NCBI GenBank assembly: GCA_965365445.1
Contig: CBDUBS010000027.1
Span: 1-28,707, forward strand
Length of the DNA stretch: 28,707 nt
Source: CBDUBS01 sp965365445
GTDB lineage: Bacteria; Bacteroidota; Rhodothermia; Rhodothermales; DASSAV01
Direction: 5' to 3'
A program made the translations under genes and the position numbers. Every line of letters begins with the position of its first letter. The first letter of the stretch is position 1. Under the pieces are notes generated by a model that was not told the DNA's origin, did no database searches, and saw only the letters and a program-made list of their open reading frames with translations. Shown piece by piece: positions 14,141 to 21,148 of the stretch.

Positions 14141-16383
14141 GCCCCTATTTCCGTCTTTCCCTGTTTCTGATCCTCGGTCTGTTCGCGGCCGTTCCCGGTC
14201 GCGGCCAGAGCAAAGCCGACTACAGGGCCTGGATCGAACACATCGCGCAGGAAGGGGAGAAGAACCTCCCGGCCGTGCTCGAAACCTGGAGAAAAAACGT
14301 CGATCCCTATGTGCTTTGGGGCTACAATCCCCCCGGTGAACCCCTGTACCTGGCCGACATCCTGGCCTTTCTGTATACCGAAACGGGGGATGAGAGCTAC
14401 GCCCGCCGGGCTGGAACCATTCTTGCCGATTACGGCGATCTGCGCGACGCTTACCCCGCCGACTTCAAGAACAGCCGCATCGAGTATGCAAACGGCCTCC
14501 CGGCGCTGGCGAATTTCTTTTACCTGCCTCCCTACAGCCGGGCCTACTGGCGCATCCGGAACGCCGGCGTTCTCGACGACGCCGTGCGGAGGAAAATCGA
14601 AACCACCCTGGCCCACAGCCTTGACTTCGTATTTCACTTCCCCGAGTGGGGAGCGCACAACCGGGCGATGCTCCGGGCGGAGGGGCTGTACTACGGGTCG
14701 CTCGCCATTCCCGATCATCCCCATGCCGGGCGGTGGCGGCAGATGGCCGAAACCATCGCGAGCGACAACCTGACCGGATGGGAAATCGAGGACGCTACGA
14801 TATACCACCCCATCTGGCTGCAGGCGCTGATGTCGTATGCCGATATTACGGGCCGTGACGACCTGCTGGACTCTCCGATCCTCCGTTACTACGCCGAGTA
14901 TTTCAAGCAGCTGTTCACGCCGCTCGCCACGATTCCTGATTACGGCGACGCCAACTGGGATCCCACCTGGTATGCCTACCTGCCGGTTTTCGAACGGTTC
15001 GCCGCCCGCTACGACGACCCCGAACTGAAGTGGATTGCCGGAGCCCTGTTCGAACGGGTTCGCAAAGCCTACCCGAATCCCGGCGCGGGGGTAGGCTCGT
15101 CGCTCGTGGAGGCCTACCGCTGGATGGACGACACGCCGGCGCCCGAGCGCCCTACTTCCGGAAGCCGTGAAGTACTGGAGGACGTATACGGCAAGAAGAT
15201 CGTGTTTCGCAGCGGCTGGGAGCCGACCAGCACCTACCTGTTGCTCAACTACCAGGACGAAGGGCCCGGCGGTTTCGCGCACCGCGAATTCCTCCGGAAT
15301 ACCCTTTCCGTGGAGGAGGAAAAGATGCATCACGGGCATTCGGACGAGAACAGCCTCGTGCTGCTCATCGACGGCGGTTCGGTGTTACTGCACGACGGCG
15401 GTTACCGGAGCGGGCTGCCGAGCGGCCCTTACGGAGCCTACCGGGCGGACTACTTTCACAACCGCCTCGTGGCTCGCCGGGACAAGCGCGACCAGGGACA
15501 GGACATCCGTTCCTTCCTGCGCACTTCGGGGGCCTACCGCCCCGTAACCACCCGGAAAGTCGACTTCCTTACCTTCGACGACGTAGAGATGAGCCGCACG
15601 CGCCTGGAAGACGACCCGCTCGGGTATGCCTGGGATCGCATCGTCACCTATGTCCGGCCGGGCAACTTCTTCATCGTGGTCGATGCCGTCCGCATTCACG
15701 AAACGGACTACTATACATTCACCAATCTCTGGCACACCCGACGCATCCACCGGCAGGGGCCGGGGTTCTACGATACCTCCATCGACTCCATCGGGACGGC
15801 AGCCGTGCCGCAGCACAAACGCCTCCTCATCCGGTTCCTCCACGACGGGGCCCGCACCGATGGCGCGTTCGCCGAGGACCGGCATTTCATGCCGGAACAG
15901 GCCATATACCAGACGAAATCGAGCCACTACCGGGCGGGAGACAGGGAAGTATTCGTAACGCTGCTGGTTCCGCATGATGCCTCGTCCCCCATCGAGCCCT
16001 TGCTCGACCGGGTGCGCCTGCTGGAAGGGGAGCTGCCCCGGGCCATCGGTTTCGAAATAACGGATGGGAGTGATACATCCTATCTCGGTCTGAAACTCGA
16101 CCTCGAATCCGAAATCATTTCGGAAAACATCCGTCCTCGGTATACCTGGGAAGCGGGGCGTACCTCTTACGGCCCGTTTGAAACGGACGCCCACTTCCTG
16201 TATGCCACGCCGGCCCAAGATTCGTTGCGGTATGCCGCCTCGCAGGTGCTTAAAGTGCTGTACCGGGGCCGACCGCTCATGGAAGCCTTGCCGAATACCC
16301 ATACCTTACAGACCGACGGCGGCCCGGACCGTGTCGGCTACGTCAAATGGCGTTACTGGGAAGATACCGTACCCCTCGATTAA
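14137..16383 (+). CDS. Sec-exported heparinase II/III-like polysaccharide lyase (second member)
   Basis: 748 aa with a Sec signal peptide (MSPYFRLSLFLILGLFAAVPGRGQ). Residues 28-330 form an alpha/alpha toroid with WGAHNRAMLRAEGLYY and EIEDATIYHPIWLQALM. Residues 370-740 form the beta-sandwich half, opened by the signature MHHGHSDENSL with H398, H399 and H401, then LLHDGGYRSG. Proteins of this superfamily remove uronate-linked sugars from acidic glycans in the periplasm or outside the cell. It differs clearly from the Tat-exported protein at 6823-8871, so the two probably cut different linkages rather than being recent duplicates. Its ATG overlaps the nitrilase stop codon by 4 bp, and the epimerase follows after 10 bp. 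Substrate unknown. Confidence 0.85.
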   Translation: MSPYFRLSLFLILGLFAAVPGRGQSKADYRAWIEHIAQEGEKNLPAVLETWRKNVDPYVLWGYNPPGEPLYLADILAFLYTETGDESYARRAGTILADYGDLRDAYPADFKNSRIEYANGLPALANFFYLPPYSRAYWRIRNAGVLDDAVRRKIETTLAHSLDFVFHFPEWGAHNRAMLRAEGLYYGSLAIPDHPHAGRWRQMAETIASDNLTGWEIEDATIYHPIWLQALMSYADITGRDDLLDSPILRYYAEYFKQLFTPLATIPDYGDANWDPTWYAYLPVFERFAARYDDPELKWIAGALFERVRKAYPNPGAGVGSSLVEAYRWMDDTPAPERPTSGSREVLEDVYGKKIVFRSGWEPTSTYLLLNYQDEGPGGFAHREFLRNTLSVEEEKMHHGHSDENSLVLLIDGGSVLLHDGGYRSGLPSGPYGAYRADYFHNRLVARRDKRDQGQDIRSFLRTSGAYRPVTTRKVDFLTFDDVEMSRTRLEDDPLGYAWDRIVTYVRPGNFFIVVDAVRIHETDYYTFTNLWHTRRIHRQGPGFYDTSIDSIGTAAVPQHKRLLIRFLHDGARTDGAFAEDRHFMPEQAIYQTKSSHYRAGDREVFVTLLVPHDASSPIEPLLDRVRLLEGELPRAIGFEITDGSDTSYLGLKLDLESEIISENIRPRYTWEAGRTSYGPFETDAHFLYATPAQDSLRYAASQVLKVLYRGRPLMEALPNTHTLQTDGGPDRVGYVKWRYWEDTVPLD

Positions 16384-16393
16384 CCTTACCCCT

Positions 16394-17464
16394 ATGGATA
16401 CCAGACAGCATTCCGACCGGGAGGATGCTCCCGACACGTCGGGTCCCATCGAAACGGAAGAGCAGTTGGACGAACGGCTCACCAGGCCCTCGCCGGCGCT
16501 GATCGAGTATATCCGCACTCTGGAGAGCCCGCTTGTCGTGCTGGGGGCCGGAGGTAAAATGGGCCCTACCCTTTGCGTGCGGGCCGTGCGGGCGGCGCAG
16601 GCCGCCAACCATCCCCTGGAGGTCGTAGCGGTCAGCCGGTTCAGCGATGCAGCCGCCCAACGTTGGCTCGACGAACGCGGGGTCCGCACGATCGCGGCCG
16701 ACCTGATCGAGCCGGAGTCGCTGCGGGCGGTTCCGGATGCAGGAACGGTCTTCTATCTGGTCGGGGTCAAGTTCGGCACGCAGGATAACCCGGCTCGTAC
16801 CTGGGCCTACAACACGCTCATTCCGGCCTACGTCGCCCGGCGTTACCCGAAGTCCCGGATCGTCGCTCTATCGACGGGAAACGTATACCCGCTCGTCCCG
16901 GTGGATAGCGGCGGCTCGGTGGAAACGGACCCGCTCACGCCCCTGGGCGAGTATGCCAACGCGGCCGTCGCGCGGGAGCGCATCTTTACCTACTTCTCCA
17001 ACCGGAACGATACGCCGCTCGTCACGATCCGGCTCAACTATGCGACCGAGCTCCGGTACGGGGTGCTCGTGGACCTGGCGAGAAAGGTGCACGAGGGCCG
17101 GCCTGTAGACCTGACGATGGGGTACCTGAACTGCATATGGCAGGGCGATGCCAACGACATGATCCTTCGCGCCCCCGAACTGGCGGATTCGCCCTACGTA
17201 GCGCTCAACCTGACCGGGCCGCAGGTGCTTTCCATACGGGCCGTGGCCGAGCGCCTGGGCGATCTGCTGCGCCGCCCGGTGCACTTTACCGGGCACGAGT
17301 CCGATACCGCGCTGCTCAACAACGCCTCCAAAGCCTTCATGCTGCTGGGCCGTCCTCCGACATCCATCGACACCATCCTGCGATGGACGGCTCACTGGGT
17401 GCGCAGGGGCAATACCGTGTGGGATAAGCCCACCAAGTTCGAAATCCGCGACGGTAGTTACTGA
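16394..17464 (+). CDS. NAD-dependent epimerase/dehydratase-like protein (extended SDR) without catalytic Lys
   Basis: 356 aa from the ATG at 16394; the frame is open further upstream but overlaps the lyase gene. A 40-residue acidic tail precedes a Rossmann fold beginning LVVLGAGGKMG (glycine motif 51-57). It is followed by ADLIEPESL, FYLVGVKFGTQ, the SDR motif ALSTGNVYPLVP (158-169) and LNYATELRYGVLVDLA. Extended SDRs normally use Ser/Thr with YxxxK. Here S160, T161 and Y187 are present in GEYANAAV, but the Lys four residues after the Tyr is Ala191. Either another residue takes its place or the protein is a reductase-like or non-catalytic relative. It lies 10 bp after the lyase and 24 bp before the aldolase gene, so these products probably act in one cytoplasmic pathway on a sugar or sugar acid. 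Confidence 0.82.
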   Translation: MDTRQHSDREDAPDTSGPIETEEQLDERLTRPSPALIEYIRTLESPLVVLGAGGKMGPTLCVRAVRAAQAANHPLEVVAVSRFSDAAAQRWLDERGVRTIAADLIEPESLRAVPDAGTVFYLVGVKFGTQDNPARTWAYNTLIPAYVARRYPKSRIVALSTGNVYPLVPVDSGGSVETDPLTPLGEYANAAVARERIFTYFSNRNDTPLVTIRLNYATELRYGVLVDLARKVHEGRPVDLTMGYLNCIWQGDANDMILRAPELADSPYVALNLTGPQVLSIRAVAERLGDLLRRPVHFTGHESDTALLNNASKAFMLLGRPPTSIDTILRWTAHWVRRGNTVWDKPTKFEIRDGSY

Positions 17465-17488
17465 CCGGCCGCCGAGCAACCGACCATT

Positions 17489-18559
17489 ATGACCGACTAC
17501 CCCATGCCGCCCGATTGGGTGCGCCGCGCGCTGCTCGAAGGACAGGTGATCCCGGCCCACCCGCTGGCTCTCGATGACCGGGGCCGTTTCGACGAGCGCC
17601 GCTTCCGGGCGCTTACCCGGTATTACCACGCTGCGGGATCGGGGGGTATCGCCGTGGCGGTGCATACCACGCAGTTCGCCATACGTGAACCGCACCACGG
17701 CCTGCTGGAGCCCGTCCTTCGCCTGGCCGCCGAAACGATGTCGGAGCTGGACGCGCCGGGCCGAAAGCTGCTCCGCATCGCCGGAGTGGTCGGCCAGACA
17801 CCCCGGGCCGTCCCGGAAGCGCGTCTGGCCCGCCGCTACGGCTATCACGCCGGGCTGCTTTCTCTGGCGGCTTTCCCGGATGCCGACGTCGATACCCTCA
17901 TCCGGCACTGCGAAACCGTCGCCCGGGAGATACCCCTCGTCGGTTTCTACCTCCAGCCGGCTGTCGGAGGGCGTGCGCTTCCGGTGGCATTCTGGCGCCG
18001 CTTCGCGGAGATTCCCAATGTGGCAGCCATAAAAATCGCCCCGTTCAACCGGTATCAAACCTTCGACGTGGTCCGGGCCGTTGCCGAGGTCGGTCGGGCC
18101 GATGAGATCGCCCTTTACACCGGCAACGACGACCACATCATCCTGGACCTGCTTTCATCATACGAAATCGAGACCCCGACCGGGCCCGTGCGGACCGGCA
18201 TGACAGGGGGCTTGCTAGGCCACTGGGCCTGCTGGACCCGTACGGCCGTCGAACACCTGAACCGGTGTAAACAGGTCCGGTCGGCCGGTGTCGTGGAGGC
18301 TGATCTGCCGGTGCTTGCCAACCAGGTCACCGACGCCAACGCCGCTTTCTTCGACGCGGCCAACGGATTTGCGGGGGTCATCCCCGGCATCCACGAGGTG
18401 CTGCGGCGGCAGGGGTTACTCGAATCAATCCGGTGCCTGGACCCCCGCGAAACCCTCTCCCCCGGACAGGCCGAAGAGATCGACCGGGTCTACCGGGCCT
18501 ACCCCCACCTGAACGACGATCGGTTCGTCGCCGAGCATCTGGCCGAATGGCTGGGGTGA
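17489..18559 (+). CDS. DapA/NanA-type (dihydrodipicolinate synthase family) lyase or aldolase
   Basis: 356 aa, somewhat longer than the usual 290-310 because of a C-terminal helical extension. The (beta/alpha)8 barrel carries the Schiff-base Lys at 182 (VAAIKIAPFNRYQT) and the partner Tyr at 154 (GFYLQP). Their 28-residue spacing equals that of DapA Tyr133 and Lys161. AGSGGIAVAVHTTQF replaces the usual GTTGE substrate loop, so the substrate is not aspartate semialdehyde. In catabolic loci, relatives cleave or dehydrate 2-keto-3-deoxy sugar acids or N-acetylneuraminate. With polysaccharide lyases and an IclR regulator in the window, a keto-deoxy sugar acid is the best guess. It is the last gene of the 13250-18559 set. 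Confidence 0.86.
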   Translation: MTDYPMPPDWVRRALLEGQVIPAHPLALDDRGRFDERRFRALTRYYHAAGSGGIAVAVHTTQFAIREPHHGLLEPVLRLAAETMSELDAPGRKLLRIAGVVGQTPRAVPEARLARRYGYHAGLLSLAAFPDADVDTLIRHCETVAREIPLVGFYLQPAVGGRALPVAFWRRFAEIPNVAAIKIAPFNRYQTFDVVRAVAEVGRADEIALYTGNDDHIILDLLSSYEIETPTGPVRTGMTGGLLGHWACWTRTAVEHLNRCKQVRSAGVVEADLPVLANQVTDANAAFFDAANGFAGVIPGIHEVLRRQGLLESIRCLDPRETLSPGQAEEIDRVYRAYPHLNDDRFVAEHLAEWLG

Positions 18560-18675
18560 TTCGGCGCCGAAATACATCCCCCTGACTTCAGGTGATCCAT
18601 AAACGTGTGGCAAGGGCGCCGCGTACGGACTTTATCGCTTGCGGAAGCTGAAATGCAGATGGGTTATCGGATAAA

Positions 18676-19143
18676 TTAGGTTGACTCCCCTGCCAGATCG
18701 AGTGCGTCCCGAATTATAGAGTCGTGGAAGTATGCCCCGGCCTCGGTTAACCGTGCAATGGCCGGGGCGACAACGGGAAGCAGGCCAGCTCGCTTGGCCG
18801 CCAACAGCACTCCCAGGCTGCCGGTTATCTTGAGGCCGAAAAACTCGGCGGCACGTTGTCCTGCGAGGTCGTCGATCAGTAAAAGGGTTTCCATCATTTC
18901 CTGACGGCATTCGAGCGCCAGCAAAATGGCCTGTGCTTCACCCGGATCCAGGCTGCGTTGGATCGCGATTCCCAATCGGGGCGCTCTAACTTGCATCCAT
19001 TCCGGGTCGAATACCTCCTTTATTTCACTCCGTACAACCGGCGGCACAACGATTTCCCCATATAGAGACCGGAATAAATGCAAAAGGCCCGCACGATAGC
19101 ATGAAATTAGCGGGCCCGCATCCGAAACGATGATATGGGTCAC
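18676..19143 (-). CDS. PIN-domain toxin (DUF3368 family)
   Basis: 155 aa. The PIN nuclease fold is visible: IIVSDAGPLI with the first metal Asp at 8, VVPPVVRSEI with Glu40, LDPGEAQAILLA with Glu69, and LLLIDDLAGQRAA with Asp91/Asp92. DUF3368 proteins are toxins that cleave RNA and pair with UPF0175 antitoxins. Its ATG overlaps the antitoxin stop codon by 4 bp. The module sits between the aldolase end and the solute-binding protein gene and looks unrelated to sugar use, so it is probably an acquired cassette. All acidic residues are present, so it is likely intact. Confidence 0.85.
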   Translation of the reverse strand: MTHIIVSDAGPLISCYRAGLLHLFRSLYGEIVVPPVVRSEIKEVFDPEWMQVRAPRLGIAIQRSLDPGEAQAILLALECRQEMMETLLLIDDLAGQRAAEFFGLKITGSLGVLLAAKRAGLLPVVAPAIARLTEAGAYFHDSIIRDALDLAGEST

Positions 19144-19355
19144 GCCTTCGTCACCGAAAGTCTGGAATGCACAAAGGCATTCTCTACGTCACGTTTCAGT
19201 TCATCCGGCGTGATGTCTACGATATTCCACGGCAATCCGGTCTTAGAGCAGACTTCCGCCCATTCATACCAGGTCAATCCGGATAACTGCTTAGCTTCTT
19301 TGGCTCCGAGCCTGCCTTGCCTGTAAAGGGCTATGGCTTCTTCGGTTTTGTTCAT
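19140..19355 (-). CDS. UPF0175-family antitoxin
   Basis: 71 aa from the ATG at 19355 (MNKTEEAI). The frame is open 28 codons further upstream, but family members begin at this point. The UPF0175 pattern is clear: EEAIALYRQGRLGAKEAKQLSGLTWYEW contains the DNA-binding helix-turn-helix, followed by a C-terminal part (DITPDELKRDVENAF) that would bind and block the PIN toxin. UPF0175 proteins are small antitoxins that also repress their own operon. It precedes the toxin with a 4-bp overlap, as usual for type II modules. A short inverted repeat lies 22 bp upstream of the start. Confidence 0.82.
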   Translation of the reverse strand: MNKTEEAIALYRQGRLGAKEAKQLSGLTWYEWAEVCSKTGLPWNIVDITPDELKRDVENAFVHSRLSVTKA

Positions 19356-19376
19356 GGCATCCCCACTTTTATGCCT

Positions 19377-19393
19377 GGTTACGTCCGATAACC
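19377..19393. promoter_or_regulatory. Inverted repeat upstream of the toxin-antitoxin operon, candidate autorepressor site
   Basis: GGTTA (19377-19381) and TAACC (19389-19393) are a 5-bp inverted repeat with a 7-nt centre, about 22 bp before the antitoxin start. Position fits antitoxin autorepression; the repeat is short and could be chance. Confidence 0.3.
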
Positions 19394-19514
19394 CCGTTTG
19401 TTTGCTGTCACACTTTACTCCGGCTTCTTTTTGTAACAACAGATAAACGACCTATATTCCGCTCCTTTTACCACATCTTGACTCGATTCCCATTCTCCTT
19501 AAATCGCCGACCCC

Positions 19515-20846
19515 TTACCGATTCGAGAGGGGAGGAGCGTCCGGTTCGCCCCGGTGATACCGGGCATAGTTGCTCTGCAAGTGCGCGTCCACGTCCTTCG
19601 TCATGCGGGTGAGGGTTTCTTCCAGGGTCAGGTTGCCGTAGGCGAAACGTTCGATGTACGCCCCGACGATCTCCATCGACCGCTTATCGTGCGGGAACTT
19701 CGGCGACTCCCGGACGGCCTGCTCGATGAATACCCGGCGGAACGGATCCCCGTAAAACGCGGGCTGCATGGCAACCGATTTCAGCATCGGCAGCTCGCCC
19801 ACGGTAGTCATGTACCGGGAGTAAGGTACGTCCTGCATCAGGAACTCGATGAACCGCCAGGCTTCCTCGGGGTGTTTCGAGTCCTTGCTGACCACGAACG
19901 GATAGGCCCCACCCGATGAGAAGGCCGGTAGCTGCGGGTCGTAATTCGGAATGGGAGCCACGCCGAAATCCAGGTCCGGGTAGTTGCGCCGCAGCCAGTC
20001 CACCATGTGCAATTCCCGGATCAGCATGGCTACCCGTCCCTGCCCGAAGCCCTGCTGGTCTCCTTCCATCTCTACAGAGTCGATGTTTTTTTCCAGAACG
20101 GCCTGGTAAAACGCGAAGGCGGCCTCTCCGGCGGGCGAGTCGAAGTAGCTCTTCGTGCCCGCTTCGTTGAACGGGACGCCGCCGGCCGTATAGAAAAATG
20201 TAAGCCACTTCTCCGCCGTACCCCGTTTGTATCCCGATTTCCGCAGCGAGATACCGGCGCGCTGGATCGCCCCGCCCGGGCTTCTTACGGTAAGCCGATC
20301 GGCCATGTCAAGCATTTCGGCCCAGGTGCGCGGCGGGCGCTCCGGATCGAGGCCCGCCTCCCGGAACATGTCTTTGTTGTAGTACAGGGCCGTCCATGCC
20401 GCCGAATGGGCTATGCCGTAACAGACCCCGTCGAAGTAGGCGGCCTCCCTGACCATTTCATTCAGGCTGTTCTCCCGCACCATTTGCTCGATGTAGGGCG
20501 GAGCCGGTACGAGCAGATCGAGATTGACGAACTCGCTCAGTAAATCTTCCCGGTGGTACCAGATGTCCGGGGATTGCTGGCTGGCGTACTGGAGGCGGAT
20601 CTTGATCTCGAAATCCTTCAGGGATGTCCCGGGAAACTGATCGATCTGAATGTCCACGTCGGGATGCAGGCGTTCATACTCCCGCTCGGCCCACTGATAG
20701 AACTCCACCTGACGGGTGGAGATGAGCAGAACGAATACCCGGATCGGTATCCTTCCTTCCTGCACGGCCGACGATCCGCCCCCGCACCCCGAGGCGCACA
20801 AGAGGAAGATGATGCCAATCAGGAGCCGGCGAGAGAGCGGAGTCAT
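19515..20846 (-). CDS. Extracellular solute-binding lipoprotein (family 1, sugar ABC type) without permease genes
   Basis: 443 aa. Lipoprotein signal with lipobox CASGC, the acylated Cys at 21 and a Gly/Ser linker. The family 1 sugar-binding fold shows in IRVFVLLISTRQVEFYQWAEREYERLHPDVDIQIDQFPG, ASQQSPDIWYHREDLLSEF, AAWTALYYNKDMFREAGLD, RPPRTWAEMLDMADRL and GRVAMLIRELHMVDWLRRNYPDLDFGVAPIPN, and in the late GAYPFVVSKDSKHPEEAWRFIEFLM. Such proteins deliver oligosaccharides or sugar derivatives to ABC importers. No permease or ATPase gene is beside it: downstream is the toxin-antitoxin pair, upstream the divergent IclR gene. It may use a transporter encoded elsewhere or serve as a sensor. Divergence from IclR over operator-like sites suggests direct control. 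Confidence 0.87.
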   Translation of the reverse strand: MTPLSRRLLIGIIFLLCASGCGGGSSAVQEGRIPIRVFVLLISTRQVEFYQWAEREYERLHPDVDIQIDQFPGTSLKDFEIKIRLQYASQQSPDIWYHREDLLSEFVNLDLLVPAPPYIEQMVRENSLNEMVREAAYFDGVCYGIAHSAAWTALYYNKDMFREAGLDPERPPRTWAEMLDMADRLTVRSPGGAIQRAGISLRKSGYKRGTAEKWLTFFYTAGGVPFNEAGTKSYFDSPAGEAAFAFYQAVLEKNIDSVEMEGDQQGFGQGRVAMLIRELHMVDWLRRNYPDLDFGVAPIPNYDPQLPAFSSGGAYPFVVSKDSKHPEEAWRFIEFLMQDVPYSRYMTTVGELPMLKSVAMQPAFYGDPFRRVFIEQAVRESPKFPHDKRSMEIVGAYIERFAYGNLTLEETLTRMTKDVDAHLQSNYARYHRGEPDAPPLSNR

Positions 20847-20923
20847 AGGGATACACGGGGTTGGGACGGGCGGAGGCGCATGAGAGGGTATCGTACTTCT
20901 TTGTCGGCTTTTCGGTCATCTCG

Positions 20924-20951
20924 GGGCAGGGTAAAAAAAATGCCCACCCTG
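20924..20951 (-). promoter_or_regulatory. Mutually exclusive hairpins with an 8-nt T-run in the lipoprotein leader
   Basis: GGGCA (20924-20928) pairs with TGCCC (20941-20945); alternatively CAGGGT (20927-20932) pairs with ACCCTG (20946-20951). The two stems share bases and exclude each other. Both loops contain a run of eight A, which is eight U in the transcript of the minus-strand gene whose start is about 78 bp downstream. Confidence 0.35.
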
Positions 20952-21007
20952 TTTTGGTGTGGAAATTAATATGAATTTTTGGTATCTAATTTTACAGACG
21001 AAATCCG

Positions 21008-21023
21008 GTTTCACTGGTGAAAC
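21008..21023. promoter_or_regulatory. Operator candidate 1 (GTTTCAC-TG-GTGAAAC)
   Basis: A perfect 7-bp inverted repeat with a 2-bp centre, containing TTTCA-N4-TGAAA, in the divergent region between the binding lipoprotein and IclR genes. The same core recurs at 21135-21148, which supports a shared binding protein, most simply IclR itself. Confidence 0.55.
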
Positions 21024-21086
21024 GCTCTAACGGGTCCGTATCCTGTATGCAGGCGCTACTTTATTTACTCATACGCTCATCTTTTG

Positions 21087-21115
21087 TTGACATTGCATTG
21101 CCCGATCCGAATATT
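21087..21115 (+). promoter_or_regulatory. Candidate IclR gene promoter
   Basis: TTGACA (21087-21092), a 17-bp spacer and AATATT (21110-21115) form a sigma-70-like promoter. Transcription would begin near 21122, so the operator-like site at 21135-21148 would lie just downstream of the start point, as in autorepressed genes. The -10 element is a weak match. Confidence 0.35.
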
Positions 21116-21134
21116 GTTCATATACAAACCATCG

Positions 21135-21148
21135 TTTCATTACTGAAA
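21135..21148. promoter_or_regulatory. Operator candidate 2, at the IclR start codon (TTTCA-TTAC-TGAAA)
   Basis: Same core as the site at 21008-21023, here ending in the first base of the IclR ATG. The preceding bases (CAAACCATCGTTTCA, 21125-21139) also fit the KdgR-type pattern TRAAAYRNYRTTTYA at 13 of 15 positions. The location suggests autoregulation. Confidence 0.5.

Larger units (their letters stand above)
20847..21147. other. 301-bp divergent intergenic region between the binding lipoprotein and IclR genes
   Basis: No gene is seen here. It holds the 5' leader of the minus-strand lipoprotein gene with overlapping inverted repeats (20924-20951), an AT-rich stretch (20960-21000), one TTTCA-N4-TGAAA site (21008-21023), a sigma-70-like promoter toward IclR (21087-21115) and most of a second such site at the IclR start codon. 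Confidence 0.6.

Noticed and set aside
6823..16383. The two heparinase II/III-like genes as a recent duplication
   Set aside because: Beyond the HxH signature their sequences, lengths and export signals differ, so they are distinct members of the superfamily.
18560..18571. TTCGGCGCCGAA palindrome directly after the aldolase stop
   Set aside because: It has no loop for an RNA hairpin and no T-run after it, so a terminator call is not supported.
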